Of a DNA stretch of 64,000 nucleotides, positions 1 to 7,849 are shown piece by piece (position 1 is the stretch's first letter; every line of letters begins with the position of its first letter). This DNA comes from a bacterium (GTDB lineage Bacteria; Vulcanimicrobiota; Xenobia; Xenobiales; JADMJV01): contig JAFEBA010000004.1 of assembly GCA_018266105.1 (NCBI GenBank), positions 1 through 64,000 on the forward strand, in the 5' to 3' direction. Made by a program: the position numbers and the translations under genes. Below the pieces are notes generated by a model that saw only the letters and a list, made by a program, of their open reading frames with translations, did not search any database and was not told the DNA's origin.

Positions 1-1053
1 AATTCAGCTTCAGCCGAAGCCGGTCTTAAATACTTCGTCAACGGCGCTCTCAGCTCGGCCCTGATGCTCTACGGCATCAGCTGGATCTATGGCAGCCTGG
101 GAAGCACCCATCTACCCACCCTGATGACAAACTACGCTCTGGCGCCCAGCCCCCCCCAGGGCTTTCTGGTCGGCTGCCTGCTGCTGCTCAGCGGACTGGG
201 ATTCAAGGTGGCGGTTGCACCCTTCCACACCTGGGCGCCCGACGTCTATACCGGAGCCCCACCGGCCGTCTCGACTTTCCTGGCCACGGCCCCCAAAGTC
301 ACCATCATTGGATTCGCGATCCGCCTGTTCTGGCAGAGCCTGAACACCCCGGGCCAGTTCTTCAATCTGCCCGTGGACTGGGTCTTTCTGTTCTCGATCC
401 TGGCTGTCGGCTCGATGTTTGTAGGCAACCTGAGCGCGCTTCCTCAGACCGATGTGCGCAAAATCCTGGCTTATTCGGGTGTGGCCCAGATGGGCTACGT
501 CTTTATGGGCCTGGCTGCCTGTAACAATGCACACGCGCAGCAGTCGTTGAGCGCCGTCCTTTTCTACACCTGTGCTTATGGACTCTCCAATCTGGGGGCC
601 TGGGCCGTGCTGGCGGTGCTGGCCCGCCACCAGGAACGCTTTGACCTGGACAGCCTGCGCGGGCTGCATCACCGACACCCGGCCATGGCTGCCTGTCTGG
701 CCCTGTGCTTGATGTCCCTGGCGGGTGTGCCGCCCCTGTCCGGGTTTATGGGCAAATTCTATATGTTCCGAGCCATCTATGAGACCGGCCTGCCGTTCCT
801 GGTGGTAATGGGCATCCTGAATTCAGTGATTTCTCTCTTTTATTACTTTAGAGTGTTAAAAGCGGCCTATTTTGTGGAAGCAGAGGAGGGTGGGACTTCG
901 TCCCCCCAAGCGCCCTCCGCCGGTCCGTCCTTACCGATGGCCCAACAACTGGCCTTTCAAGTCTGCCTGTGGTCCAATGTGGTCCTGGGTCTCTGGCCGG
1001 CAGTCATTCACGAAGTGGAGCGGGTGGCGAGCACTTTAACGCAAGGAAACTAA
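1..1053 (+). CDS. nuoN: NADH-quinone oxidoreductase subunit N, 5'-truncated by window edge
   Basis: NuoN is an antiporter-like membrane subunit of respiratory complex I, in the arm that couples quinone reduction to proton pumping. The reading frame is open from base 1, so the start lies outside the window; 350 C-terminal residues are visible. The first codons give the family hallmark SAEAGLKYF, followed by the segment KVAVAPFHTWAPDVYTGAPP, whose lysine, histidine and PDVY pattern is typical of NuoN. Several hydrophobic helices follow, including the VRKILAYSGVAQMGY segment. The next gene begins one base after the stop. As nuoN is normally last in a nuo operon, the rest of complex I probably lies upstream. 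Confidence 0.95.
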   Translation, partial: NSASAEAGLKYFVNGALSSALMLYGISWIYGSLGSTHLPTLMTNYALAPSPPQGFLVGCLLLLSGLGFKVAVAPFHTWAPDVYTGAPPAVSTFLATAPKVTIIGFAIRLFWQSLNTPGQFFNLPVDWVFLFSILAVGSMFVGNLSALPQTDVRKILAYSGVAQMGYVFMGLAACNNAHAQQSLSAVLFYTCAYGLSNLGAWAVLAVLARHQERFDLDSLRGLHHRHPAMAACLALCLMSLAGVPPLSGFMGKFYMFRAIYETGLPFLVVMGILNSVISLFYYFRVLKAAYFVEAEEGGTSSPQAPSAGPSLPMAQQLAFQVCLWSNVVLGLWPAVIHEVERVASTLTQGN

Positions 1054-1054
1054 T

Positions 1055-1465
1055 ATGCCCGAAGCCGCCGCCCCAGCCGAGCAGGTCATCGCCCAGGTCC
1101 TGCACCGTCGAATGGAAGAAGAAAACAGCCTGATCGCAGGCGAACGTGGAGCCGTGGCTTACCGAATCGCCGAATTGATGGTTCAGGCCAAAGATCTTTA
1201 CACCCAGGTGCTCCCGCGCCTGACCAAGGAAGTCAACTCCGAACTGCCGCTGGAAGAAGAGATCTCCGGTCTGCGCATGGCCCTGTTACACATGCGCGAC
1301 CTGATCACGGATTTCGACAACGCCTTCCTGGAAGCCATGTTCAGCGAACGTAAAGCCAACCCCGACCAGGTCTACGACGAATGGCGTGAACCGGGCGAGG
1401 AGGACGAGTGGACCGATGAAGACCTGGGGATCGGCGAAGGCGAAGAAGGCGTCTCCGCCGACTAG
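1055..1465 (+). CDS. Small acidic protein of unknown function
   Basis: A 136-residue soluble protein that I do not recognise. It has no signal peptide or membrane segment. The middle (about residues 15-110) looks helical, and the last 30 residues are very rich in Glu and Asp. Its ATG follows the nuoN stop by one base, so it is probably co-transcribed and translationally coupled with nuoN. Its TAG stop shares the bases CTAG with the stop of the convergent gene on the other strand. It could be an accessory or assembly factor for complex I, but nothing in the sequence shows this. Confidence 0.6.
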   Translation: MPEAAAPAEQVIAQVLHRRMEEENSLIAGERGAVAYRIAELMVQAKDLYTQVLPRLTKEVNSELPLEEEISGLRMALLHMRDLITDFDNAFLEAMFSERKANPDQVYDEWREPGEEDEWTDEDLGIGEGEEGVSAD

Positions 1466-2127
1466 CCGACCAATTCCTGGATGGTGGTGTTCTCGATGTC
1501 GAATGACATCGCGCCCACCTGGGGCCTGGTGCGGGTGGTCAGTTCCAGTTTGATCAGGCAACCCAGCTGGTTGTCAAACCACATCGTGCCGTCCGAGGCG
1601 GTCTTGACGTTGCTGACTCCCTGCCCGTTGGGTAGCGGAACCTGGAACTCAACCGGCTCGGAAGTGAAGCTGATGCGCACGCAGGCTTTACCCAGCATGT
1701 CTTCGTCGCCTTCGTAGGTGTAGACATACTTCATGGTGACGGGTTGCGGAACATTCGGAAGCTGACTTTGAGTCTGGCCCTCCCAGGTGGCACCTTTGTC
1801 CACCGAGCCTTCTGGAAAGGAAAAGGCGTTGCCCTGATTGGGTCCGGAAACTTCCAAAACTTCTCCGCGCGCGCCCAGGTGCTGATAGATCACGCTGCGA
1901 GCATTCTCAGGAATGCCGGGGCCGGGTTTAGGAACGGTGATGCTGACCACGTGGCCGGTTCCATCATCTTGGGAGCGCAACACGGTCTGGGTGAGCCGAG
2001 CTTCGAAGCCGCCCTTTTCCTCGCCGACGTTCTTGCCTTCCTGGCTGGCCGTCTGGCTGGACTTGCTGTTCAAGACATAGTTAAGAACCTGATCGGTTTT
2101 GAACTTGAGACGTAGAACCTGGCCCAT
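1462..2127 (-). CDS. Conserved hypothetical protein, DUF6263-like
   Basis: A 221-residue protein, mostly beta-strand in appearance. It begins with a GQVLRLKFKTDQVLNYV stretch resembling DUF6263-type proteins, which are usually surface-exposed and of unknown role. There is no obvious signal peptide, unlike many exported relatives, so the location is uncertain. A good ribosome binding site (GAAGGAG) lies about ten bases before the ATG. The gene ends tail-to-tail with the acidic protein gene, sharing stop-codon bases. It could also be a cytoplasmic beta-rich domain unrelated to DUF6263. Confidence 0.6.
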   Translation of the reverse strand: MGQVLRLKFKTDQVLNYVLNSKSSQTASQEGKNVGEEKGGFEARLTQTVLRSQDDGTGHVVSITVPKPGPGIPENARSVIYQHLGARGEVLEVSGPNQGNAFSFPEGSVDKGATWEGQTQSQLPNVPQPVTMKYVYTYEGDEDMLGKACVRISFTSEPVEFQVPLPNGQGVSNVKTASDGTMWFDNQLGCLIKLELTTRTRPQVGAMSFDIENTTIQELVG

Positions 2128-2236
2128 ATGAAAAACTCCTTCTCAGCGTGGGAAATCTGGGCCGTGTTCTCTGTCCCGGACGGGCAATTCCTTTTTCAAA
2201 AGGGGAAGCCAATCAGCTAAAACGAAACTTTGAACT

Positions 2237-2761
2237 GTGGCACGCTCTCAAGAGTCGTCCTCGCTGGCATGGCTCCCCCTCGGGGTGCTCACGATTGTTT
2301 TGGGCGCGACTCCCCTGGGCTATCTGCCAGTGCCTGGTACGGCCCAATTCCTTACGATCGCCCACATCCCCGTGGTGCTTGGCGGCGTCTTGTGCGGACC
2401 ACTGATCGGCATGATGCTGGGGCTGTTGTTCGGGCTGGGTAACTGCTGGCAAGTTGCCCCTCACGACCCGCTGGTGCAGGTTCTGCCCCGCGCTTTATCG
2501 GGACTGGTGGCCGGTCTGACCTTCTGGGCGGCTCGCCGTTTCGGCAATCCGCACTCGCAAATTACGGTTGGCTCCCTGTGCGCGGCCCTGGCGGGCAGCT
2601 TCACCAACACTCTGGGCGTCATCCTGGGCGGAGTTCTAAAGGGTTTAATGCCCACCAGCGAGGTTTTGCCCGTCATACTCTTCCACGGGTGCCCTGAAGC
2701 CTTTGTGGCCGTGCTCATCACCCTGCCCTTCGCGGTCGTGCGCGGCTCCAGTGGAAGGTAG
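2237..2761 (+). CDS. ECF-type transporter substrate-binding (S) component
   Basis: A 174-residue integral membrane protein with about five or six hydrophobic segments. It contains the pattern AHIPVVLGGVLCGPLIGMML followed by a GLLFGLGN turn, characteristic of ECF-transporter S components, which bind vitamins or other micronutrients and dock onto a shared energising module. The substrate cannot be told from sequence; the HIPV motif resembles pantothenate-type (PanT) S components. The start is GTG. No A, A' or T subunits lie nearby, so it probably uses a general ECF module encoded elsewhere. The 109-base upstream gap is a divergent promoter region with no riboswitch that I recognise. Confidence 0.75.
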   Translation: MARSQESSSLAWLPLGVLTIVLGATPLGYLPVPGTAQFLTIAHIPVVLGGVLCGPLIGMMLGLLFGLGNCWQVAPHDPLVQVLPRALSGLVAGLTFWAARRFGNPHSQITVGSLCAALAGSFTNTLGVILGGVLKGLMPTSEVLPVILFHGCPEAFVAVLITLPFAVVRGSSGR

Positions 2762-2791
2762 GGTTCGGGGCCGGGGCTAAACCCTTCCGCC

Positions 2792-4027
2792 ATGGATTTG
2801 AGCAATCAAGAACTGCACGAGGTCAGCCGCCTCTACCGCCAGCACATCAGCCCGGACCTGGCCCGACTGATGAAGTTTGGAGGCCCGGGCAGTCTGGAAG
2901 TTGGCGCCCGAGACTGCCGGGTCGAGGACCATCTGGGACGCTCCTACCTGGACCTGGCCGGGGGCTATGGAGTTTTTTCCCTTGGCCACGCTCACCCAGA
3001 GGTGGTGGAAGCCGTCCAGGAACAACTGGCACGCCTGCCCCTCTCCTCCAGAGTCCTGCTTAATCCTCAACAGGCCTACCTGGCCCGCGACCTGGCCGCG
3101 TTGGCACCCGGACGCCTGCAGTTCAGCTTCTTCTGCAACAGTGGAGCCGAAGCGGTCGAAGGTGCCCTCAAGTTGGCCCGGTTGGCCACCGGACGCACCG
3201 GGCTGGTCGCCTGCCACAACAGCTACCACGGAAAAACTCTGGGGGCCCTGTCGGTCACGGGCCGAGAAAAATATCGCCAGCCCTTCGAGCCTCTGATCCC
3301 CGAGGTTCGCTTCGTGGATTTCGGGGACGTCGATCAGCTGGATCAGGCTCTGGACGAAAGCGTAGCCGCCTTCGTGGTTGAGCCCGTGCTGGGAGAAGGC
3401 GGTATCCACGTGGCTCCCGACGGCTACCTGCAAAAGGCCCAACAGTTTTGCAAGGAGCGGAGCGTGCTGTTGATCGCGGACGAAGTTCAGTGCGGCCTGG
3501 GTCGCACGGGGCGCATGTTTGCAGTAGAGCATTGGGGCGTCCAGCCCGACCTGCTGGTGCTGGCCAAAGCTCTGGGCGGAGGAGTGGTGCCGGCGGGCGC
3601 CATCCTGGGCACGCCTGAAGTGTGGTCAGCTCTGAAAGGGCGACCGCTCATCCATACCAGCACCTTTGGGGGCAATCCGCTGGCCTGTGTGGCCGGGCGA
3701 AAAACCCTGGAGATCCTGGTACGCGACCAGTTGGCTGCCAAAGCAGCCCACAACGGAAGCTGGCTCATGTCAGAACTGGACAAAATGCGCCAGGAATTTC
3801 CCCACTTGATCGCACAGGTCAGGGGGTTGGGATTGATGATCGGGGTGGAGTGCGTCGCAGAGCAGCAAGCTGGCGCCTTGATCAGCGAACTGGTCAAGCA
3901 GCGTGTGCTGGCCGTCTACACCCTCAATCAACCCAAAGTTATCCGTTTGGAGCCGCCTCTGACCATCTCTGAAGCAGACTTGAATGCAGCCGTCGAAGCC
4001 TGGCGCGCCGCCTTGGTGGCGCTCTAG
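2792..4027 (+). CDS. Class III PLP-dependent aminotransferase (putrescine/ornithine type)
   Basis: A 411-residue fold-type I aminotransferase of the ornithine/acetylornithine/putrescine group, moving an omega-amino group to a keto acid and leaving an aldehyde. Visible features are the FCNSGAEAVEGALKLAR phosphate-binding segment (about 114-130), the NSYHGKT motif (143-149), the LIADEVQCGLGRTG loop with Asp230, and PLP-binding Lys259 in LVLAKALGGG. The N-terminal FGGPGSLEVGARDCRVEDHLG stretch fits putrescine aminotransferase-like enzymes better than ArgD, and no arg genes lie nearby. It heads a run of four closely spaced genes; the next starts 2 bases after its stop. The true amine donor is unknown. 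Confidence 0.85.
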   Translation: MDLSNQELHEVSRLYRQHISPDLARLMKFGGPGSLEVGARDCRVEDHLGRSYLDLAGGYGVFSLGHAHPEVVEAVQEQLARLPLSSRVLLNPQQAYLARDLAALAPGRLQFSFFCNSGAEAVEGALKLARLATGRTGLVACHNSYHGKTLGALSVTGREKYRQPFEPLIPEVRFVDFGDVDQLDQALDESVAAFVVEPVLGEGGIHVAPDGYLQKAQQFCKERSVLLIADEVQCGLGRTGRMFAVEHWGVQPDLLVLAKALGGGVVPAGAILGTPEVWSALKGRPLIHTSTFGGNPLACVAGRKTLEILVRDQLAAKAAHNGSWLMSELDKMRQEFPHLIAQVRGLGLMIGVECVAEQQAGALISELVKQRVLAVYTLNQPKVIRLEPPLTISEADLNAAVEAWRAALVAL

Positions 4028-4029
4028 CC

Positions 4030-4467
4030 ATGGCATACGTCGAACGCAGCATCCTGATCGAAGGGCCCATCGAAAGGGTCTATGAGCTGGCTAAGGACAT
4101 GGAAGCCTACCCTGAGTTCATGCCTGACGTAGAGAGCGTCAAGGTCATTGAACGCGAACCTCACCGCACCGTGACGGAGTGGGAAACCAGCGTGGACGGC
4201 ACACCCATCCTCTGGACCGAGGAAGACCGCTTCGACGACGAAAATTTCGTGATCGACTATCAGTTAATCGAGGGCGACCTGGACAAATTCGAGGGCCAGT
4301 GGCGCTTTGTGCGCTGCGGCAGCGGCACCCAGGTCACTCTCACCGTGGACTACGACTTTGGGATACCCGAACTCACCAACCTGATCGGCCCCACCCTGGA
4401 GCAAAAAGTCGGTGAGAATTCGGAAATGATGCTTGAAGGTATGAAACGAAGAATCGAAGGAGCATGA
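4030..4467 (+). CDS. SRPBCC (START-like) polyketide cyclase/COQ10-family protein
   Basis: A 145-residue protein of the SRPBCC/START-like fold, which forms a deep hydrophobic pocket for lipids, quinones or polyketides. The N-terminus (AYVERSILIEGPIERVYELAKDME, about residues 2-25) and the EAYPEFMPDVESVKVIE segment are the classical cyclase/dehydrase family signature. It lies between the aminotransferase and the acyl-ACP-reductase-like gene, whose ATG overlaps its stop as ATGA. This suggests a role as a lipid or acyl carrier, or as a cyclase, in the same pathway. No catalytic residues can be assigned. Confidence 0.8.
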   Translation: MAYVERSILIEGPIERVYELAKDMEAYPEFMPDVESVKVIEREPHRTVTEWETSVDGTPILWTEEDRFDDENFVIDYQLIEGDLDKFEGQWRFVRCGSGTQVTLTVDYDFGIPELTNLIGPTLEQKVGENSEMMLEGMKRRIEGA

Positions 4468-5561
4468 ATCGCTTCGGTTTTCTGATCCACCCACTTGGAA
4501 TGCAGGATGTCGTGCGCTACGCCCCCAACGCGCGCGGCAAACGCGAAGCATTGGTCAGCAAAATCCTGGAGTGGATGCCTCCGTATCGCGCCTCCACCAT
4601 CACCGGCGTCCGTTCCAAAGCCGTGGACACGCCCATCGAAGGCCAGTTTATCACCATACCGATGCTGCCCCAGCAGTTCCTGGAGAAGGACCGCCAATGG
4701 GTTTTTGATCGGGTGCTTCAGGGGGCTCTGTTAGCCCAGAATAACGGAGCCCAAATCGTGGGCCTGGGTGGCTACAATTCGGTGGTCGGAGAGGCCGGCA
4801 AAGCCATTGCTGAGCGCCTGGAAGTCGGAGTCACCAGCGGCAACTCCTACACGGTCGCCTCGGCCATGCAGGCCACCCTGGCCGCCGCCCGGGCCATGGA
4901 CCTGGATATGAGCCGGAGCAATGTGGCGGTGGTGGGGGCCACAGGTGCCATCGGTGGCGTCTGCTCCCGTCTACTGGCCCGTCAGGTGGCCCGCCTCTCT
5001 CTGGTGGCCCGCAGCCGCTCGCGCCTCCAAACTCTGGCCGAGCGAATTCACAAAGAGGGACCCTGCGCCGTCTCCATCGACACCGACTTGGAGCGAGGCG
5101 TGCGCGAGGCTGACGTGATCGTGAGCGCCACCTCCTCAGGCGGTGGCATCCTGCGTTCGGACATCCTCAAGCCGGGCGTGGTCATCTGCGATGTGGCTCT
5201 GCCCCACGACATCAGCCGGGAAGTCGCTCGCCAGAGGCCGGACGTGCTGGTCATCGAGGGGGGGGTCATTCAGGTGCCGGGCGAGGTTGAGTTTAATTTC
5301 GACTTTGGCTACCCCCCTGGACATTCGCTGGCCTGCATGGCCGAAACCATGATCTTGACCCTGGAAGGGCGCTTTGAGGACTACAGCTTGGGCCGGGGGC
5401 TGGAGCTGGATAAAGTCGAGGAGATCAGCCAGCTGGCTCTCAAGCATGGCTTCCGCACCGCCGGTTTACGTGCCTTCGACGAGCCCGTCACGGCCGACAA
5501 GATCGAGGAAGTCAAATCGCGACTGCGCGATCATCGTCGGGGGCTCTCGGTCATTCGATGA
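4464..5561 (+). CDS. Acyl-ACP reductase (AAR)-like oxidoreductase
   Basis: A 365-residue protein closely resembling cyanobacterial long-chain acyl-ACP reductase, which reduces fatty acyl-ACP to fatty aldehyde using NADPH. Shared features are the LGGYNSVVGE segment (about 101-110), TSGNSYT (124-130), a Rossmann motif VVGATGAIGGVC (156-167), and HSLACMAETMILTLEG, where Cys291 matches the catalytic cysteine of AAR. Such proteins are often annotated as shikimate/quinate dehydrogenase-like. The start overlaps the previous stop (ATGA) and has an AAGGAG site. The stop overlaps the next start (ATGA). No aldehyde-deformylating oxygenase is nearby, so the fate of any aldehyde is unknown. Confidence 0.75.
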   Translation: MNRFGFLIHPLGMQDVVRYAPNARGKREALVSKILEWMPPYRASTITGVRSKAVDTPIEGQFITIPMLPQQFLEKDRQWVFDRVLQGALLAQNNGAQIVGLGGYNSVVGEAGKAIAERLEVGVTSGNSYTVASAMQATLAAARAMDLDMSRSNVAVVGATGAIGGVCSRLLARQVARLSLVARSRSRLQTLAERIHKEGPCAVSIDTDLERGVREADVIVSATSSGGGILRSDILKPGVVICDVALPHDISREVARQRPDVLVIEGGVIQVPGEVEFNFDFGYPPGHSLACMAETMILTLEGRFEDYSLGRGLELDKVEEISQLALKHGFRTAGLRAFDEPVTADKIEEVKSRLRDHRRGLSVIR

Positions 5562-6436
5562 AACGGGTGGTCAGCGTCAGTCTCGGCTCCTCGAGTCGCG
5601 ATCACCGGGCCGAGGTGGAGTTTCTGGGCGAATCCTTTGTGGTCGAACGCCGGGGCGTGGACGGCAAGTTCAAGACGGCCCAGGCCCTGCTGCGCGAGTT
5701 AGATGGACAGGTGGATGCCATCGGGCTGGGGGGTGTGGACATCTACCTGCGCTGCCGCGACAGACGCTATGTTTTGCGCGACGGCAAGCGCTTACTGGAC
5801 TGCGTGCAACACACTCCGGTGGCCGACGGTAGCGGCCTGAAGGACACTTTGGAAGCGGCTGTGGTGCATCAGCTGGCCGGCCAGGGATCACTGCGGGGCC
5901 AAAAGGTTCTGGTGGTCTCGGCCCTGGATCGCTTCGGCCTGGCCGAGGCGCTGGTGCAGGAGGGGGCGGACTGCACCTTCGGGGACAAAATCTTTGCCCT
6001 CGATTTGGACCAGCCTATTCACGATCTGGAAGCCCTCGAGCGCGAAGCCGAAAGGTTGCTACCGGAACTGTGCAAACTGCCCATCAGCATGCTCTATCCG
6101 GTGGGCCCCAGCCAGACCAGCATCCAACCCAAGCCCCTGACCACCGGCTACATGCTGGAGGCCGACTGGATTTGCGGAGACTTCCACCTCATCCGTCGCC
6201 GCCTACCCGAGAAGCTGGCGGGCAAGACCGTGCTCACCAACACCATCACGGGGGACGACATCGAAGAACTCCGCAGCCGCGGCGTGGCCAGACTGATCAC
6301 CACCACACCTGCGTTTAGCGGCCGCTCTTTTGGTACCAACGTGCTCGAAGCCATGCTGCTGGCCGCCGGCAAATCGCCGGAGGACTTGCTCGGTCTGGAC
6401 TGGGAACCGCGAGTGGTGGAACTCAACCCCAACTAA
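5558..6436 (+). CDS. Conserved protein often labelled quinate 5-dehydrogenase, function unknown
   Basis: A 292-residue protein starting KRVVSVSLGSSSRDHRAEVE. I recall this family from Firmicutes and related phyla, where it is labelled quinate 5-dehydrogenase without clear biochemical support. Conserved-looking pieces are GLGGVDIYL, TPVADGSGLKDTLE (about 90-103), KVLVVSALDRFGLAEAL, a TNTITGDDIEEL segment and a C-terminal TTTPAFSGRSFGTNVLEA. There is no classical GxGxxG Rossmann motif, so the dehydrogenase label is doubtful. It overlaps the AAR-like gene by ATGA and closes the cassette, implying a linked function. Confidence 0.65.
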   Translation: MKRVVSVSLGSSSRDHRAEVEFLGESFVVERRGVDGKFKTAQALLRELDGQVDAIGLGGVDIYLRCRDRRYVLRDGKRLLDCVQHTPVADGSGLKDTLEAAVVHQLAGQGSLRGQKVLVVSALDRFGLAEALVQEGADCTFGDKIFALDLDQPIHDLEALEREAERLLPELCKLPISMLYPVGPSQTSIQPKPLTTGYMLEADWICGDFHLIRRRLPEKLAGKTVLTNTITGDDIEELRSRGVARLITTTPAFSGRSFGTNVLEAMLLAAGKSPEDLLGLDWEPRVVELNPN

Positions 6437-6485
6437 AACTCAATTGCGCTCGAACCACTCGGCCACCTCGGGCGTAGCATAGCTC

Positions 6486-7754
6486 ATGAAATACGCCCTG
6501 ATTGCGGTCGGAAGTCGCGGCGACCTGCAGCCTTATCTGGCCCTTGGACTGGGACTGCAACGTGCAGGTCACCAGGTCTTGATTGTCTCGCCCCAAAACG
6601 ACGCGCCACTTGTCCAGGCGCTCAATCTCAGCCATTGGCCCCTACCGGTGGATATCCGAGCCGCCATCGAGAGCCCTGAAGTGAAAGCAATGGCTCAGAG
6701 CGACAGTCCGCTCAGGTTCTTCCGCACTCATCTCAAGGGAGTGAAGTCTCTACAAAGGCAAATGGCTGATGTTCAGAGCGAGATCTTTCGCGCCTGTCAG
6801 GGCCGTGACGCCTTAATCTATCATCCTGGCCAACAGGGGGTTTATCTCATCGGGCGCCACCTGGGCATTCCGACCGTGCTGGCCAGCCCGTTTCCCATCA
6901 CCAGCACTGGACGCTACCCTTGCCTTTTGTTCTACAACGGCCCCAGGCTGGGCTCCCTGTATAACCGGGCCAGCCATCTGCTTTTTCAAACCCTCTTTTG
7001 GTGGATCTCCCGCCCTTCCTTTCGGTCCTTCTGGCCCCACGGCAGGGTGCCCCTGAGCTCGCTAACCCGTCGCCAAGAGCAAAGTGGCCTGCCCGTGCTC
7101 TTCGGCTACAGTCCTCTGCTTTTCCCCAGGCCACCTGAATGGAGCGATAACATCGAGGTCACGGGCGCCTGGCAGTTGGAGGAAGAGCCGGGGTGGACTC
7201 CATCCGCAGAGCTGCTGGACTTTCTGAAAGCCGGCCCACCCCCGGTTTACGTGGGCTTTGGGAGCATGAAAGAGGCCTCCTCTTTCAAGCCCTTGCTCGA
7301 TCTTCTGGTCAAGGCAGGAGCCTCGAGCGGCCAGAGGCTCGTGATCTCGAGCGGCTGGAATCATCCGCCCGAGGGTATCCAGCTCCCGCCTGAGGTCTTT
7401 TTGCTAAGCAATTGCTCCCATGCCTGGCTCTTCCCCCAGATGGCGGCCTTGGTGCATCACGGCGGGGCTGGCACCGTGGCGGCGGGGCTGCGAGCTGGTA
7501 AAGCCGCGGTGATTGTTCCCCATATGGGGGATCAGCCGGGTTGGGGGCGGCGCCTCGAGGAACTCGGGGTTGCACCTCGGCCACTGCCCAAACGAGAACT
7601 GAGCGCCGAACGCCTGGCCCACTCGATGACCCAGGCCCTGGACCCCGCAGTCCGGCAGAGAGCCCGCCTGCTTGGCCTGCAGATGGCCCAGGAAGATGGG
7701 GTGGAGCAGGCCGTCTCCCTGCTCAACAGGAAGCTGGGCCAATCCCGAAGTTGA
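6486..7754 (+). CDS. Glycosyltransferase, GT1/UGT-like (sterol-glucosyltransferase type)
   Basis: A 422-residue GT-B glycosyltransferase. The N-terminus ALIAVGSRGDLQPYLALG is the typical GSRGD(V/L)QP motif of UDP-sugar:sterol or lipid glucosyltransferases. The C-terminal donor site carries PVYVGFGSM, then HHGGAGTVAAGLRAGKAAVI and PHMGDQPGWGRRLEELGVAP, where the GDQ supplies donor contacts. The acceptor is probably a lipid or secondary metabolite. It stands alone, 49 bases after the preceding cassette and 95 bases before lysS. No signal peptide is seen. Confidence 0.85.
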   Translation: MKYALIAVGSRGDLQPYLALGLGLQRAGHQVLIVSPQNDAPLVQALNLSHWPLPVDIRAAIESPEVKAMAQSDSPLRFFRTHLKGVKSLQRQMADVQSEIFRACQGRDALIYHPGQQGVYLIGRHLGIPTVLASPFPITSTGRYPCLLFYNGPRLGSLYNRASHLLFQTLFWWISRPSFRSFWPHGRVPLSSLTRRQEQSGLPVLFGYSPLLFPRPPEWSDNIEVTGAWQLEEEPGWTPSAELLDFLKAGPPPVYVGFGSMKEASSFKPLLDLLVKAGASSGQRLVISSGWNHPPEGIQLPPEVFLLSNCSHAWLFPQMAALVHHGGAGTVAAGLRAGKAAVIVPHMGDQPGWGRRLEELGVAPRPLPKRELSAERLAHSMTQALDPAVRQRARLLGLQMAQEDGVEQAVSLLNRKLGQSRS

Positions 7755-7849
7755 GGATACGAGCTGGCTAAGAGCCAAGTTCAAGGCCTTGCGTTCAGTT
7801 CGCAGCGGCAGGGGCAGGATTCTGCCGGGCTTTTGCGAGATCTCCCCTT

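Noticed and set aside
2128..2236. Possible riboswitch upstream of the ECF S component
   Set aside because: Only small hairpins such as CCTTTT-TC-AAAAGG are visible; no consensus of a known riboswitch class was recognised.
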